A stretch of DNA of 64,000 nt from Marinobacterium nitratireducens (GTDB taxonomy: Bacteria; Pseudomonadota; Gammaproteobacteria; Pseudomonadales; Balneatricaceae). The first letter of the stretch is position 1. Each line of letters opens with the position of its first letter. Below are positions 1 through 7,030 of this stretch, piece by piece. Position numbers and translations under genes: made by a program. The stretch covers positions 1 to 64,000 of the forward strand of contig NZ_BMLT01000006.1 in the NCBI RefSeq assembly GCF_014645375.1, given 5' to 3'. Below the pieces are notes generated by a model. The model was not told the DNA's origin. It made no database searches and was given only the letters and a program-made list of their open reading frames with translations.

Positions 1-42
1 GTGTGGGGCTTCCCCATGTGAGAGTAGGTCATCGCCAAGCAT
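1..42 (+). rRNA. rrf: 5S ribosomal RNA, 3' end only
   Basis: The first 42 bases match the conserved 3' part of gammaproteobacterial 5S rRNA: the GTGTGGGG / CCCCATG helix, the GAGAGTAGGTCATCG segment and a closing CAAGCA. The 5' two-thirds lies outside the window, so this is the tail of an rRNA operon. A strong terminator follows at once. The exact 3' nucleotide is uncertain by one or two bases. Confidence 0.93.
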
Positions 43-53
43 TTAATTACGGA

Positions 54-84
54 AACCCCGGTCTCGATGAGGCCGGGGTTTTTC
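54..84 (+). terminator. Rho-independent terminator of the rRNA operon
   Basis: AACCCCGG (54-61) pairs with CCGGGGTT (73-80), with a short inner CTC/GAG helix, and a run of five T follows. It lies about 12 bases past the 5S end, where an rRNA operon terminator is expected. Confidence 0.88.
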
Positions 85-105
85 GCTTTGGACACAGTGC
101 CAAGC

Positions 106-203
106 GAAGCCCATCGATTTGTGATGCGATCGATATTATGGGTTCGCCCTATGCCGGGTGCAGCCCCCGGGGCAGGTGCCGATGGCGGCTTAACCCATCC
201 TGC
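106..203 (+). repeat. Dispersed intergenic repeat, copy A
   Basis: This stretch has a second copy, inverted, at 44248-44350. The best-matching core, 106-142 here, differs from the reverse complement of 44314-44350 at about 6 of 37 positions, and both copies end in the word CCCATCCT. It fills most of the gap between the rRNA terminator and ampD. The only reading frame here (3-305) is explained by the repeat and not by a gene. The rest of 204-308 shows only the short direct repeat GGTARCCAATGTCAC just before and at the ampD start. Confidence 0.6.
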
Positions 204-308
204 CCGATAGCTCCTGCATGCGTGTTGACGACAGAGGCCTACTGGCGCATGGCGCCCGTGCCGGTTATGGTAGCCAATGTCACGGCGTCTACCCATGTAA
301 GGTAACCA

Positions 309-884
309 ATGTCACCTGCAAATACTGCCAAGGCAGCCCTGCTCGAGCTGGCGCGCTTTGTTCCCAGTCCCAACTTCAATGAACGTCCCTCGGAAGAAGT
401 CTCGTTACTGGTTATCCACAATATCAGTCTGCCACCGGGACAGTTCGGTACCGGCTGTGTGGAGGAGCTGTTCTGTAACCGGCTGGACTGGAGCGCCCAT
501 CCGTTTTTCGAGTCGATTGAGGGGCTCGAGGTATCGGCACACCTGCTGATCGAACGCAGCGGTGAGGTTATTCAGTTCGTACCTTTCGACAAAAGAGCCT
601 GGCATGCAGGCAGGTCCTCTTTCCAGGGACGCGAAAACTGCAATGACTTTTCGATTGGTATCGAGCTGGAAGGAACGGACGAGCAGCCATACAGCGACGC
701 GCAGTACGAGCGTCTGGTGCAGGTGACCAGGATGATCACTCAGCGCTACCCCCTTGTTGTACCCGATCGCATCGTCGGGCACTGCGATATTGCACCGGGG
801 CGCAAGACGGATCCGGGACCTGCATTCGACTGGCAGCGCCTGCGCAGGGGGCTGCAGACCGATCCCGGCCCGCACACCGACTGA
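309..884 (+). CDS. ampD: AmpD, 1,6-anhydro-N-acetylmuramyl-L-alanine amidase
   Basis: Cytoplasmic zinc amidase of peptidoglycan recycling. It cuts the lactyl-amide bond between anhydro-muramic acid and the stem peptide; loss of AmpD typically derepresses AmpR-controlled beta-lactamase. The 191-residue length is normal. The family zinc ligands are visible: His37 in VIHN, His158 in GHCDIAPGRKTDPG, and Asp168. The HAGRS and NDFSIGIELEG blocks are also AmpD-typical. There is no signal peptide, as expected for the cytosolic form. The start follows an AAGG at a suitable distance. It stands alone between the rRNA operon and the iron transporter gene, and no ampE follows. Confidence 0.95.
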   Translation: MSPANTAKAALLELARFVPSPNFNERPSEEVSLLVIHNISLPPGQFGTGCVEELFCNRLDWSAHPFFESIEGLEVSAHLLIERSGEVIQFVPFDKRAWHAGRSSFQGRENCNDFSIGIELEGTDEQPYSDAQYERLVQVTRMITQRYPLVVPDRIVGHCDIAPGRKTDPGPAFDWQRLRRGLQTDPGPHTD

Positions 885-915
885 ATAACGCGCAGCGCTC
901 ATCTATTGATTTAGC

Positions 916-930
916 TGAGAATAATTTTCA
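916..930. promoter_or_regulatory. Fur box upstream of fbpC
   Basis: TGAGAATAATTTTCA fits the 7-1-7 Fur consensus TGATAATNATTATCA at 12 of the 14 defined positions and is nearly palindromic. It lies about 140 bases before an iron transporter ATPase gene, which supports iron-dependent repression by Fur. Binding is inferred from sequence only. Confidence 0.75.
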
Positions 931-1069
931 TCTATCATAGGGCGCCATTGCCGATCGCCCGCGTCGCCGGATTGTGCCGGGGGGAATGGCACCTGTGTGG
1001 CCGCCACCCAGGTGCCTGGCGTGTTGAAGCGAATTCCATTCAGAAATTCTATAGTTGTTGCGGGTCAGG

Positions 1070-2113
1070 ATGAGTCAGTTGCTGGAAGTCGAGTCAATCA
1101 GCTGTGCCTATCGAGATAGCGTGGTTGTCAGGGATCTGTCCTTTGCCATCGGAGTGGGGGAAATTGCCTGTCTGCTGGGGCCCAGCGGTTGCGGCAAGAC
1201 GACCGTTCTGAGGGCTCTGGCCGGCTTCAGCCGTTTGCACGGCGGCTCTATCCGGGTACGGGGAGAGACCATTTCCAGCGTCGGATTCACCCGGGCACCG
1301 GAGCATCGCCAGATGGGCATGGTGTTTCAGGACTACGCGCTCTTTCCACACCTGACGGTGGCCGAAAACATCGCATTTGGTCTCAAGGATGCCGACAGAC
1401 CCCAGAAGGCCCGGGCGGTGGGAAAGATGCTCGAGCTGGTGCGTCTGCCTGACCTTTCCAAACGCTACCCGCATGAGCTGTCCGGCGGTCAGCAGCAGCG
1501 GGTGGCGCTGGCCCGGGCACTGGCGCCGAAGCCGCAGCTGTTGCTGATGGACGAGCCCTTTTCCAACCTCGACACGGAGCTGCGCAAGCAGTTGTCGGGC
1601 GAGGTGAGGGATATCCTGAAGCAGCAGGGCATTGCCGCGATTGTGGTGACGCATGATCAGGAAGAAGCGTTCACCATCAGCGATCGCCTGGGTGTGCTGG
1701 CCGGTGGCGTTCTGCAACAGTGGGGCAGGGCGGAGTCACTGTACTACGAGCCCGCCAATCCGCTTGTGGCGGGTTTTGTCGGCAAGGGTAGCCTGTTCGA
1801 AGGGGTTTGTCTGAACGAGACCTGTGTCGAAACTGAGCTGGGTTTGCTTGAGTTTGCCGAACCGTTCTGCGCGCCCTCCGGCAGAGCGGTAAAGCTGTTC
1901 ATACGCCCCTCCGATCTGCATCCGGGAAAAGATGGCTCAGTGGAGGCCGAAGTGCTGACGCGGGAGTTTCTCGGCGGGCAGACGCTCTATGGGCTCAGGC
2001 TTCCGAACGGACGGCAGGTGGAGTCGGAGGTAAGGGAGAAGGTGGGCTTCCAGCCCGGCGACCGGGTCCGGCTTCAGGTGGCGGTCCATCGGCCCATCGC
2101 GTTCTTCGACTGA
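1070..2113 (+). CDS. fbpC: Ferric iron ABC transporter, ATP-binding protein
   Basis: ATPase of a periplasmic-binding-protein-dependent Fe3+ importer (FbpABC/SfuABC type), acting at the inner membrane. Residues 37-45 are the Walker A motif GPSGCGKTT. LSGGQQQRVALARALA is the ABC signature and LLLMDEPFSNLD is Walker B with the D-loop; a His switch lies in VVTHDQEEA. The C-terminal 110 residues form the TOBE-type domain of the CysA/PotA/FbpC group. I use ATG 1070; a TTG five codons earlier has no better ribosome site. It converges on fbpB and is separated from it by only 75 bases, so it is not in the same transcript as its partners. A Fur-like box lies upstream. Assignment to iron, rather than sulfate or polyamine, rests on the neighbours. 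Confidence 0.9.
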   Translation: MSQLLEVESISCAYRDSVVVRDLSFAIGVGEIACLLGPSGCGKTTVLRALAGFSRLHGGSIRVRGETISSVGFTRAPEHRQMGMVFQDYALFPHLTVAENIAFGLKDADRPQKARAVGKMLELVRLPDLSKRYPHELSGGQQQRVALARALAPKPQLLLMDEPFSNLDTELRKQLSGEVRDILKQQGIAAIVVTHDQEEAFTISDRLGVLAGGVLQQWGRAESLYYEPANPLVAGFVGKGSLFEGVCLNETCVETELGLLEFAEPFCAPSGRAVKLFIRPSDLHPGKDGSVEAEVLTREFLGGQTLYGLRLPNGRQVESEVREKVGFQPGDRVRLQVAVHRPIAFFD

Positions 2114-2188
2114 TCCTCAGGGCAGGGTTTCTAGCCCCGCCCGCGCTGATCCTTGATGCCGGGCTTTTCTTCACGGCTCTCGTCGCTC

Positions 2189-3874
2189 TCAGGCCTGCTG
2201 GCGGGTGTTGGTTATCGAGCGGCTCAGCAGTATGACCGGCAACACTCCGACCAGCACTATCAGCAGTGCCGCCAGCGAGCAGCGTTCGAGCATTTCATCC
2301 GAGGCGTACTGGTACACGAAGGTCGCCAGCGTATCGTAGTTGAACGGCCGCAGAATCAGCGTGGCCGGCAGCTCCTTCATGCAGTCGACGAAGACCACCA
2401 GCAAAGCCGTCAGGAGCCCTCCGCGAATCAGTGGCAGGTGCACCCGAAACAGGGTTCCGGATGCGCTCTGGCCAAGTGACCGGGATGCCATGTCCATCGA
2501 AGGCGTGACCTTGGATAGCGAGCTGTCCACCGCACCGGTCGAGACGGCAAGAAAACGGACAACGTAGGCCATGACGACAGCGAAGGTCGTGCCGCTGAGA
2601 AGCAGGCCTGTGGAAAGGTTGAAGTGGCTGCGCATAAAGGCATCGACACTGTTGTCGAAGGCCGCCAGTGGAATGATCACGCCAAGCGCCAGTACCGCAC
2701 CCGGCATGGCGTACCCGAGGCTCGAGAAGCGCACGGCGAACTGCAATGAGCGGCGTTCGCTGAATAGGCGACGGGCATAGGCCAGCACCACTGCGATGAC
2801 GATGGAAACCACGGCGGCTGTCAGGGACAGCGTGAAGCTGTGGCTGGCGTAACCGATGAAGTCCTCTGACCAGAGCTGGTCGAGATAGCCGCTGGCGTAC
2901 CAGGCCAGCAGGCCGCAGGGGAGGACGAAACCGCAAACGACCGGCAACAGGCAGAACAGGGTCGCGGCGGCCGCGCGCCAGCCGTGCAGACGGTAGGGTT
3001 CCAGCGCGGTAAAGCGGTCGGCGCTATGGAACTGCTTCTGCTTTTCCCGGGCCTTGCGCTCCAGGGTAATCAGCAGCACCACGAACACCAGCATCAGGCT
3101 GGCGATCTGGGCGGCACCGCCAAGGTTGTACATGTTGAGCCAGGTGTCGTAGATGCCGGCGGTGAGGCTCTTCACGGCAAAATAGTCGACGGTGCCGAAA
3201 TCGTTGATGGTTTCCATCGACACCAGCGACACACCCACCGCGATAGCGGGCCGGGCGATCGGCAGGGAAATGCGCCAGAAGCTCTGCCAGGCATTGCAGC
3301 CGAGCACCCGGCTGGCGTCACGCAGACTGACGGACTGCTCCAGGAAAGCGGCGCGCGCCAGCAAATAGACGTAGGGGTAGAGCACCAGTGACAGCATCGC
3401 GATGGCGCCGCCAAGGCTGCGTATCTCGGGGAACCAGTAGTCGCGGGCGGTTTCCCAGCCGAAAAGGGCACGCAAAGCGCCCTGCACAGGGCCAGCGAAC
3501 TCCAGCAGGTCCGTGTAGACGTAGGCAATCACGTAGGCCGGTACGGCAAAGGGAAGCAGCAGCGCCCACTCGAACAGGCGGCGTCCCGGAAAGTGGCAGA
3601 GTGTAACCAGCCAGGCACTGCCAACGCCGGCCAGGATCGACAGCAGGCCGACGCCGACGACCAGTTGTATTGTCGTGATGACATACACCGGAAGTACTGT
3701 ACTGGCCAGGTGCGACCAGATGTTCTCGTCGGGGAACAGTGCCAGATAGAACACCGACAGCACCGGCAGCGCCACGACCAGTGCGATGCCCCAGGCCAAG
3801 GTGTACCAGCCGGTCAGGTGGGGCCGCGGTAGCCGGGGCTGGTTGCATGTCAGGATTGCGGTGTCCGATCGCAT
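2189..3874 (-). CDS. fbpB: Ferric iron ABC transporter, fused permease
   Basis: Inner-membrane channel subunit of the Fe3+ importer. Its 561 residues hold two repeated permease halves, each with about six membrane segments and an EAA-type loop (SLRDASRVLGCNAWQSFWRISLP in the first half; the second-half counterpart is MDMASRSLGQSASGTLFRVHLP). This double length is normal for FbpB/SfuB. I start at ATG 3874, preceded by GGAAAAACA; a TTG six codons upstream is less likely. It lies 110 bases downstream of fbpA on the same strand and converges with fbpC. A weak GC-rich inverted repeat without a T run lies in the 75-base gap between the convergent ends. Confidence 0.9.
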   Translation of the reverse strand: MRSDTAILTCNQPRLPRPHLTGWYTLAWGIALVVALPVLSVFYLALFPDENIWSHLASTVLPVYVITTIQLVVGVGLLSILAGVGSAWLVTLCHFPGRRLFEWALLLPFAVPAYVIAYVYTDLLEFAGPVQGALRALFGWETARDYWFPEIRSLGGAIAMLSLVLYPYVYLLARAAFLEQSVSLRDASRVLGCNAWQSFWRISLPIARPAIAVGVSLVSMETINDFGTVDYFAVKSLTAGIYDTWLNMYNLGGAAQIASLMLVFVVLLITLERKAREKQKQFHSADRFTALEPYRLHGWRAAAATLFCLLPVVCGFVLPCGLLAWYASGYLDQLWSEDFIGYASHSFTLSLTAAVVSIVIAVVLAYARRLFSERRSLQFAVRFSSLGYAMPGAVLALGVIIPLAAFDNSVDAFMRSHFNLSTGLLLSGTTFAVVMAYVVRFLAVSTGAVDSSLSKVTPSMDMASRSLGQSASGTLFRVHLPLIRGGLLTALLVVFVDCMKELPATLILRPFNYDTLATFVYQYASDEMLERCSLAALLIVLVGVLPVILLSRSITNTRQQA

Positions 3875-3984
3875 TGTTTTTCCAAACGACAAAAACGACA
3901 GCCGCGAAGGCTATCGTTCCCGTGTAACAAAGTCGACAGTTTTCGGCGCAAGCCCGCAGGGGCCGCGCCGGTGTCACTGGCGTA

Positions 3985-5022
3985 TCAGTTGTCGAAACCG
4001 ACCTTGTCGACGAGCTTCGAAGCTGTCGTACGCAGCGGGCCGAGTTCCTGAAGGTTGATCGCGTCAGCCTTGAAGTCGCCCATATACTCGTTGATCAGGT
4101 CGGAGCGCGGAGTGTCCGGGCGGACCGGGAACTCGTAATTCACTTCGGCGTAAATGGCCTGCGCCTGCTCACCGCTCAGAAACTCCAGCAGCTTGACCGC
4201 GTTGTCGCGATTGGGCGCGTACTGGGTCACGGAGGCACCGGAAATATTCATGTGCGCGCCGCGGTCCTCCTGGTTCGGGAACACCAGATTGACGGACTGC
4301 GCCCATTCTTTCTGTTCGGGCTGCTCTTCGTTGGTCAGCATTTTGCCGAAGTAGTAGGAGTTGCCGAGTGCCAGGTCGCAGACACCTTCCTTCACGGCCT
4401 TGACCTGAGCACGGTCATTACCCTGGGGTTTGCGCGCCAGGTTGGCCTTGAGGTCTTCGAGCCACTGCTCGGTCCATTCTTCACCGTGGTGCGCAATCAT
4501 GGAGGCGAACAGCGACAGGTTGTAGGTGTGCTTGCCACTGCGGGTGCAGATGCGCCCCTTCCATTTCGGGTCCGCGAGCTCTTCGTAGGTCTTGATTTCG
4601 CCTTCGTCCACGCGATCCTTGGAGGCGTAGATGATGCGAGAGCGGGCGGTCAGAGCGAACCAGCGGTTATCCGGGTCTCGATACTGGGGCGGAATATTGC
4701 TGTTCAGAACCTCGCTTTCTACCGGGCTGACCAGTTCACGCTGGACGGCATCGTACAGTGGGCCGACTTCGGCGGTGAGCAGCACGTCCGCCGGAGAGTT
4801 GCGGCCTTCGTGCTCGAGTCGCTCGAGCAGACCGCTGCCGCCGGTTACCAGATTGACCTGAATGCCGGTTTCCTTGCTGAATTCTTCCAGTAGCGGCTGG
4901 ATCAGGAAGGCCTGGCGGTAGGAGTAGACATTGACCTCCTCGGCAGCCTGAGCGATGGAAGCGGTGCCGGCCAGGGTGGCGACGGCGAGTAGCGTGCGGG
5001 CGTAGTTCATCCGTTGACTCAC
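3985..5022 (-). CDS. fbpA: Periplasmic ferric iron-binding protein
   Basis: Captures Fe3+ in the periplasm and delivers it to FbpB/FbpC. Residues 1-26 are a signal peptide ending in IAQA. The body is a class-2 extracellular solute-binding protein with the opening VNVYSYRQ that is typical of FutA/FbpA proteins. The adjacent tyrosines 223-224 in NSYYFGKM match the iron-ligand tyrosine pair of the family. Length (345) is normal. It is the first gene of an fbpA-fbpB transcript and has its own candidate Fur box just upstream. Confidence 0.92.
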   Translation of the reverse strand: MSQRMNYARTLLAVATLAGTASIAQAAEEVNVYSYRQAFLIQPLLEEFSKETGIQVNLVTGGSGLLERLEHEGRNSPADVLLTAEVGPLYDAVQRELVSPVESEVLNSNIPPQYRDPDNRWFALTARSRIIYASKDRVDEGEIKTYEELADPKWKGRICTRSGKHTYNLSLFASMIAHHGEEWTEQWLEDLKANLARKPQGNDRAQVKAVKEGVCDLALGNSYYFGKMLTNEEQPEQKEWAQSVNLVFPNQEDRGAHMNISGASVTQYAPNRDNAVKLLEFLSGEQAQAIYAEVNYEFPVRPDTPRSDLINEYMGDFKADAINLQELGPLRTTASKLVDKVGFDN

Positions 5023-5056
5023 TTTTTCTGAATATGTTTGTGTTCGTAAAGGATAA

Positions 5057-5071
5057 TGCGAACAATTCTTA
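5057..5071. promoter_or_regulatory. Candidate Fur box upstream of fbpA
   Basis: TGCGAACAATTCTTA sits about 35 bases before the fbpA start inside an AT-rich stretch. It agrees with the 7-1-7 Fur pattern at about 9 of 14 positions, weaker than the box before fbpC. Position and the gene controlled make it plausible; a scored search with a Fur matrix would decide. Confidence 0.45.
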
Positions 5072-5153
5072 ATTATGATCTGGTTGCTGTCAAGTGCGGA
5101 TGGCGCTTATTCGTCGAGTGATGGCTTCCCGGCTGCAGGCTGATTGGCGCTTT

Positions 5154-5870
5154 TCACTCTGGCGGAAACAATCTTGCGAGTAATACAGGGACGGCGGTTT
5201 CGACCCGCAGTATGCGCCGGCCGATATGGACAGGCGTCAAACCCGCTTCGGCGAGTTTTTCGACCTCGTAGGCGATAAAGCCGCCCTCCGGGCCTATTGC
5301 CAGGGTGGTCGGGATGGTGGCGGTATCCGGGCATGGGATGGCGTTGTACGGGTGCGCCACCAGGGCACGGGTACCCGCTGCGATCGCCGGCAGCTCATCC
5401 TCGACGAAAGGCTTGAAACGCTTGCGCAGTTGCACTTCGGGCAAGCGGGTGTCGCCCGCCTGTTCCAGGCCCAGCAGCAGATGTTCGCGTATCGACTCGG
5501 GGCTCAGCAGCGGCGTCGACCAGTAGCTTTTGTCGACGCGGTAGGAGTTGACGAGGTAGAGCCTTGCCACCCCCATGGCGGCGATGGTTTGCAAGGTGCG
5601 CTTGAGCATCTTGGGCCTTGGCAGCGCCAGGATCAGCGTCAGTGGCAGCGGTGGCGGTGGTGCCTGGTCGAAGCAGGTTTCCAGCTCGATGCTCTGGTTA
5701 TCCAGGGCCACCACCCGCCCGGATCCGATCCAGCCGCCCAGTCTGCCCGTGCGCAGCCTGTCGCCGATCTCCGGTTGCTGAATGGTACGAATATGGTGGA
5801 AGCGGCGGTCGTGCAGCCGGACCCGGTTGGTTGCGACAAAGTCCTCGTCGTAAAGCAGAATCAGGTTCAT
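5154..5870 (-). CDS. rsmE: 16S rRNA m3U1498 methyltransferase
   Basis: SPOUT-family methyltransferase that methylates N3 of U1498 in helix 44 of 16S rRNA using S-adenosylmethionine. The knot motif LAIGPEGGF is clear near residues 190-200, and the final RILRVETAVPVLLARL is the usual RsmE C-terminus. The N-terminal PUA-like domain begins MNLILLYDEDF. I start at ATG 5870; the 36 residues that can be read before it show no family similarity. Length from this start (238 residues) is normal. It is transcribed away from phaB across a 331-base divergent gap. Confidence 0.93.
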   Translation of the reverse strand: MNLILLYDEDFVATNRVRLHDRRFHHIRTIQQPEIGDRLRTGRLGGWIGSGRVVALDNQSIELETCFDQAPPPPLPLTLILALPRPKMLKRTLQTIAAMGVARLYLVNSYRVDKSYWSTPLLSPESIREHLLLGLEQAGDTRLPEVQLRKRFKPFVEDELPAIAAGTRALVAHPYNAIPCPDTATIPTTLAIGPEGGFIAYEVEKLAEAGLTPVHIGRRILRVETAVPVLLARLFPPE

Positions 5871-6127
5871 GGCATGGGGGTCTGAAAGGGAGTGATTATA
5901 CCAAAAGCCCTGGCGTCGAACCGGCGTAGCGGTGTCGTCCCGCTGCGACTGTTTCTGCGCCTTTTTGGGGAGCTGCACAGCGGGTGCGGAGCTTCGTGTG
6001 CCATTTTGGGGCGGTGTCGGCTGATATTTGTCATGGAAGTGTAATTTATCCCTTGTATCGTCCCGTAGCTGGTTGATTTTACGGCCATACAGGGTTTATG
6101 GTCGATAAAGTCCAAACCTTGGACGGG

Positions 6128-6162
6128 CGAATAACATACCTACTAAAACGATTAGTTATTCG
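6128..6162. promoter_or_regulatory. Inverted repeat before the phaB-type gene
   Basis: CGAATAAC (6128-6135) is repeated in perfect inversion as GTTATTCG (6155-6162), within an AT-rich part of the 331-base gap between rsmE and the reductase gene. It ends 40 bases before the start codon and could be an operator or a stem in the leader RNA. I see nothing else definite in 5871-6201. Confidence 0.3.
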
Positions 6163-6201
6163 TCGGAAAAAACGGAAAGTGACAGTTTAGGGGATGCAAG
6201 C

Positions 6202-6951
6202 ATGAGCAAGAAAATCGCGTTTGTCACCGGCGGTACCGGTGGACTGGGTACGTCTATCTGCCGCTCGCTGGTCGATGCCGGTTTCACCGTCGTCGCGGGT
6301 TACTTCAGCGGTGGGCGCCACGAGAAGGCGCAGGCATGGCAGGAAGCCCAGCGGGCGGACGGTTACGAGATCGACATCGCCTATGGTGACGTGACCGATG
6401 AAGAGTCCTGCGCCAAGTGTGTCGCTGCAGTCGAAGAGAAATATGGCACCGGTATCGACGTCCTGGTCAACAACGCCGGTATTACCCGTGACGGCCAGTT
6501 CAAGAAGATGACCTGGGATCAGTGGGACCAGGTCCTGTCCGCGAACCTCGATTCCATGTTCCATATGACGCGCCTGGTCATCAACGGCATGATCGACAAG
6601 AACTGGGGACGTGTCATCAACATTTCTTCGGTAAACGCGCAGAAGGGCCAGTTCGGTCAGTGCAACTACTCCGCAGCCAAGGCAGGCATTCACGGTTTCA
6701 CCAAGGCGCTGGCGCAGGAAGTCGCACGCAAGGGTGTTACCGTCAACACCGTATCTCCGGGCTACATCAAGACTGAAATGGTCGCCAAGATCGCCCAGGA
6801 TATCCAGGACAAGATTACCGCGACCATCCCGGTCGGTCGTTTCGGCACGCCGGAAGAGATCGGTCGACTGGTCGCCTTCGTCGCCGAGGACGAGTCCTCT
6901 TACATCACAGGTTCCGACCTGTCGATCAACGGCGGCCTGCACATGTACTAA
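6202..6951 (+). CDS. phaB: Acetoacetyl-CoA reductase (PhaB-type SDR)
   Basis: Short-chain dehydrogenase that reduces acetoacetyl-CoA to (R)-3-hydroxybutyryl-CoA, the precursor of polyhydroxybutyrate. The nucleotide motif TGGTGGLG is at residues 9-16 and the NNAG motif at 90-93. Catalytic Ser143, Tyr156 and Lys160 are spaced as in PhaB, within the PhaB-typical block NISSVNAQKGQFGQ. Length (249) is normal. AGGGGAT precedes the ATG. No phaA or phaC adjoins it, so its place in a PHB pathway is inferred from the sequence alone; the related fatty-acid enzyme FabG is the main alternative, but the substrate-loop signature favours PhaB. Confidence 0.88.
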   Translation: MSKKIAFVTGGTGGLGTSICRSLVDAGFTVVAGYFSGGRHEKAQAWQEAQRADGYEIDIAYGDVTDEESCAKCVAAVEEKYGTGIDVLVNNAGITRDGQFKKMTWDQWDQVLSANLDSMFHMTRLVINGMIDKNWGRVINISSVNAQKGQFGQCNYSAAKAGIHGFTKALAQEVARKGVTVNTVSPGYIKTEMVAKIAQDIQDKITATIPVGRFGTPEEIGRLVAFVAEDESSYITGSDLSINGGLHMY

Positions 6952-6989
6952 TGCTTGCCGGTTCAGCTTTTTGCTGAAAATCGCACGCC

Positions 6990-7024
6990 AAAAAAAATCC
7001 CGCCAGACTGGCGGGATTTTTTTT
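6990..7024. terminator. Bidirectional rho-independent terminator
   Basis: Eight A, then TCCCGCCA-GAC-TGGCGGGA, then eight T: a perfect 8-bp GC-rich stem with a 3-base loop, flanked by A and T tracts. It can serve both phaB (+) and the convergent DUF349 gene (-), whose stop lies 7 bases away. Confidence 0.93.
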
Positions 7025-7030
7025 GGCTCT

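Noticed and set aside
3-305. A 100-codon plus-strand frame over the 5S tail and the following gap
   Set aside because: It begins in rRNA sequence, runs through a terminator and is explained by the dispersed repeat. No ribosome site or family similarity.
2114-2188. GGGCAGGG / CCCCGCCC inverted repeat between fbpC and fbpB as a terminator
   Set aside because: The stem is imperfect and no T run follows on either strand; too weak to annotate.
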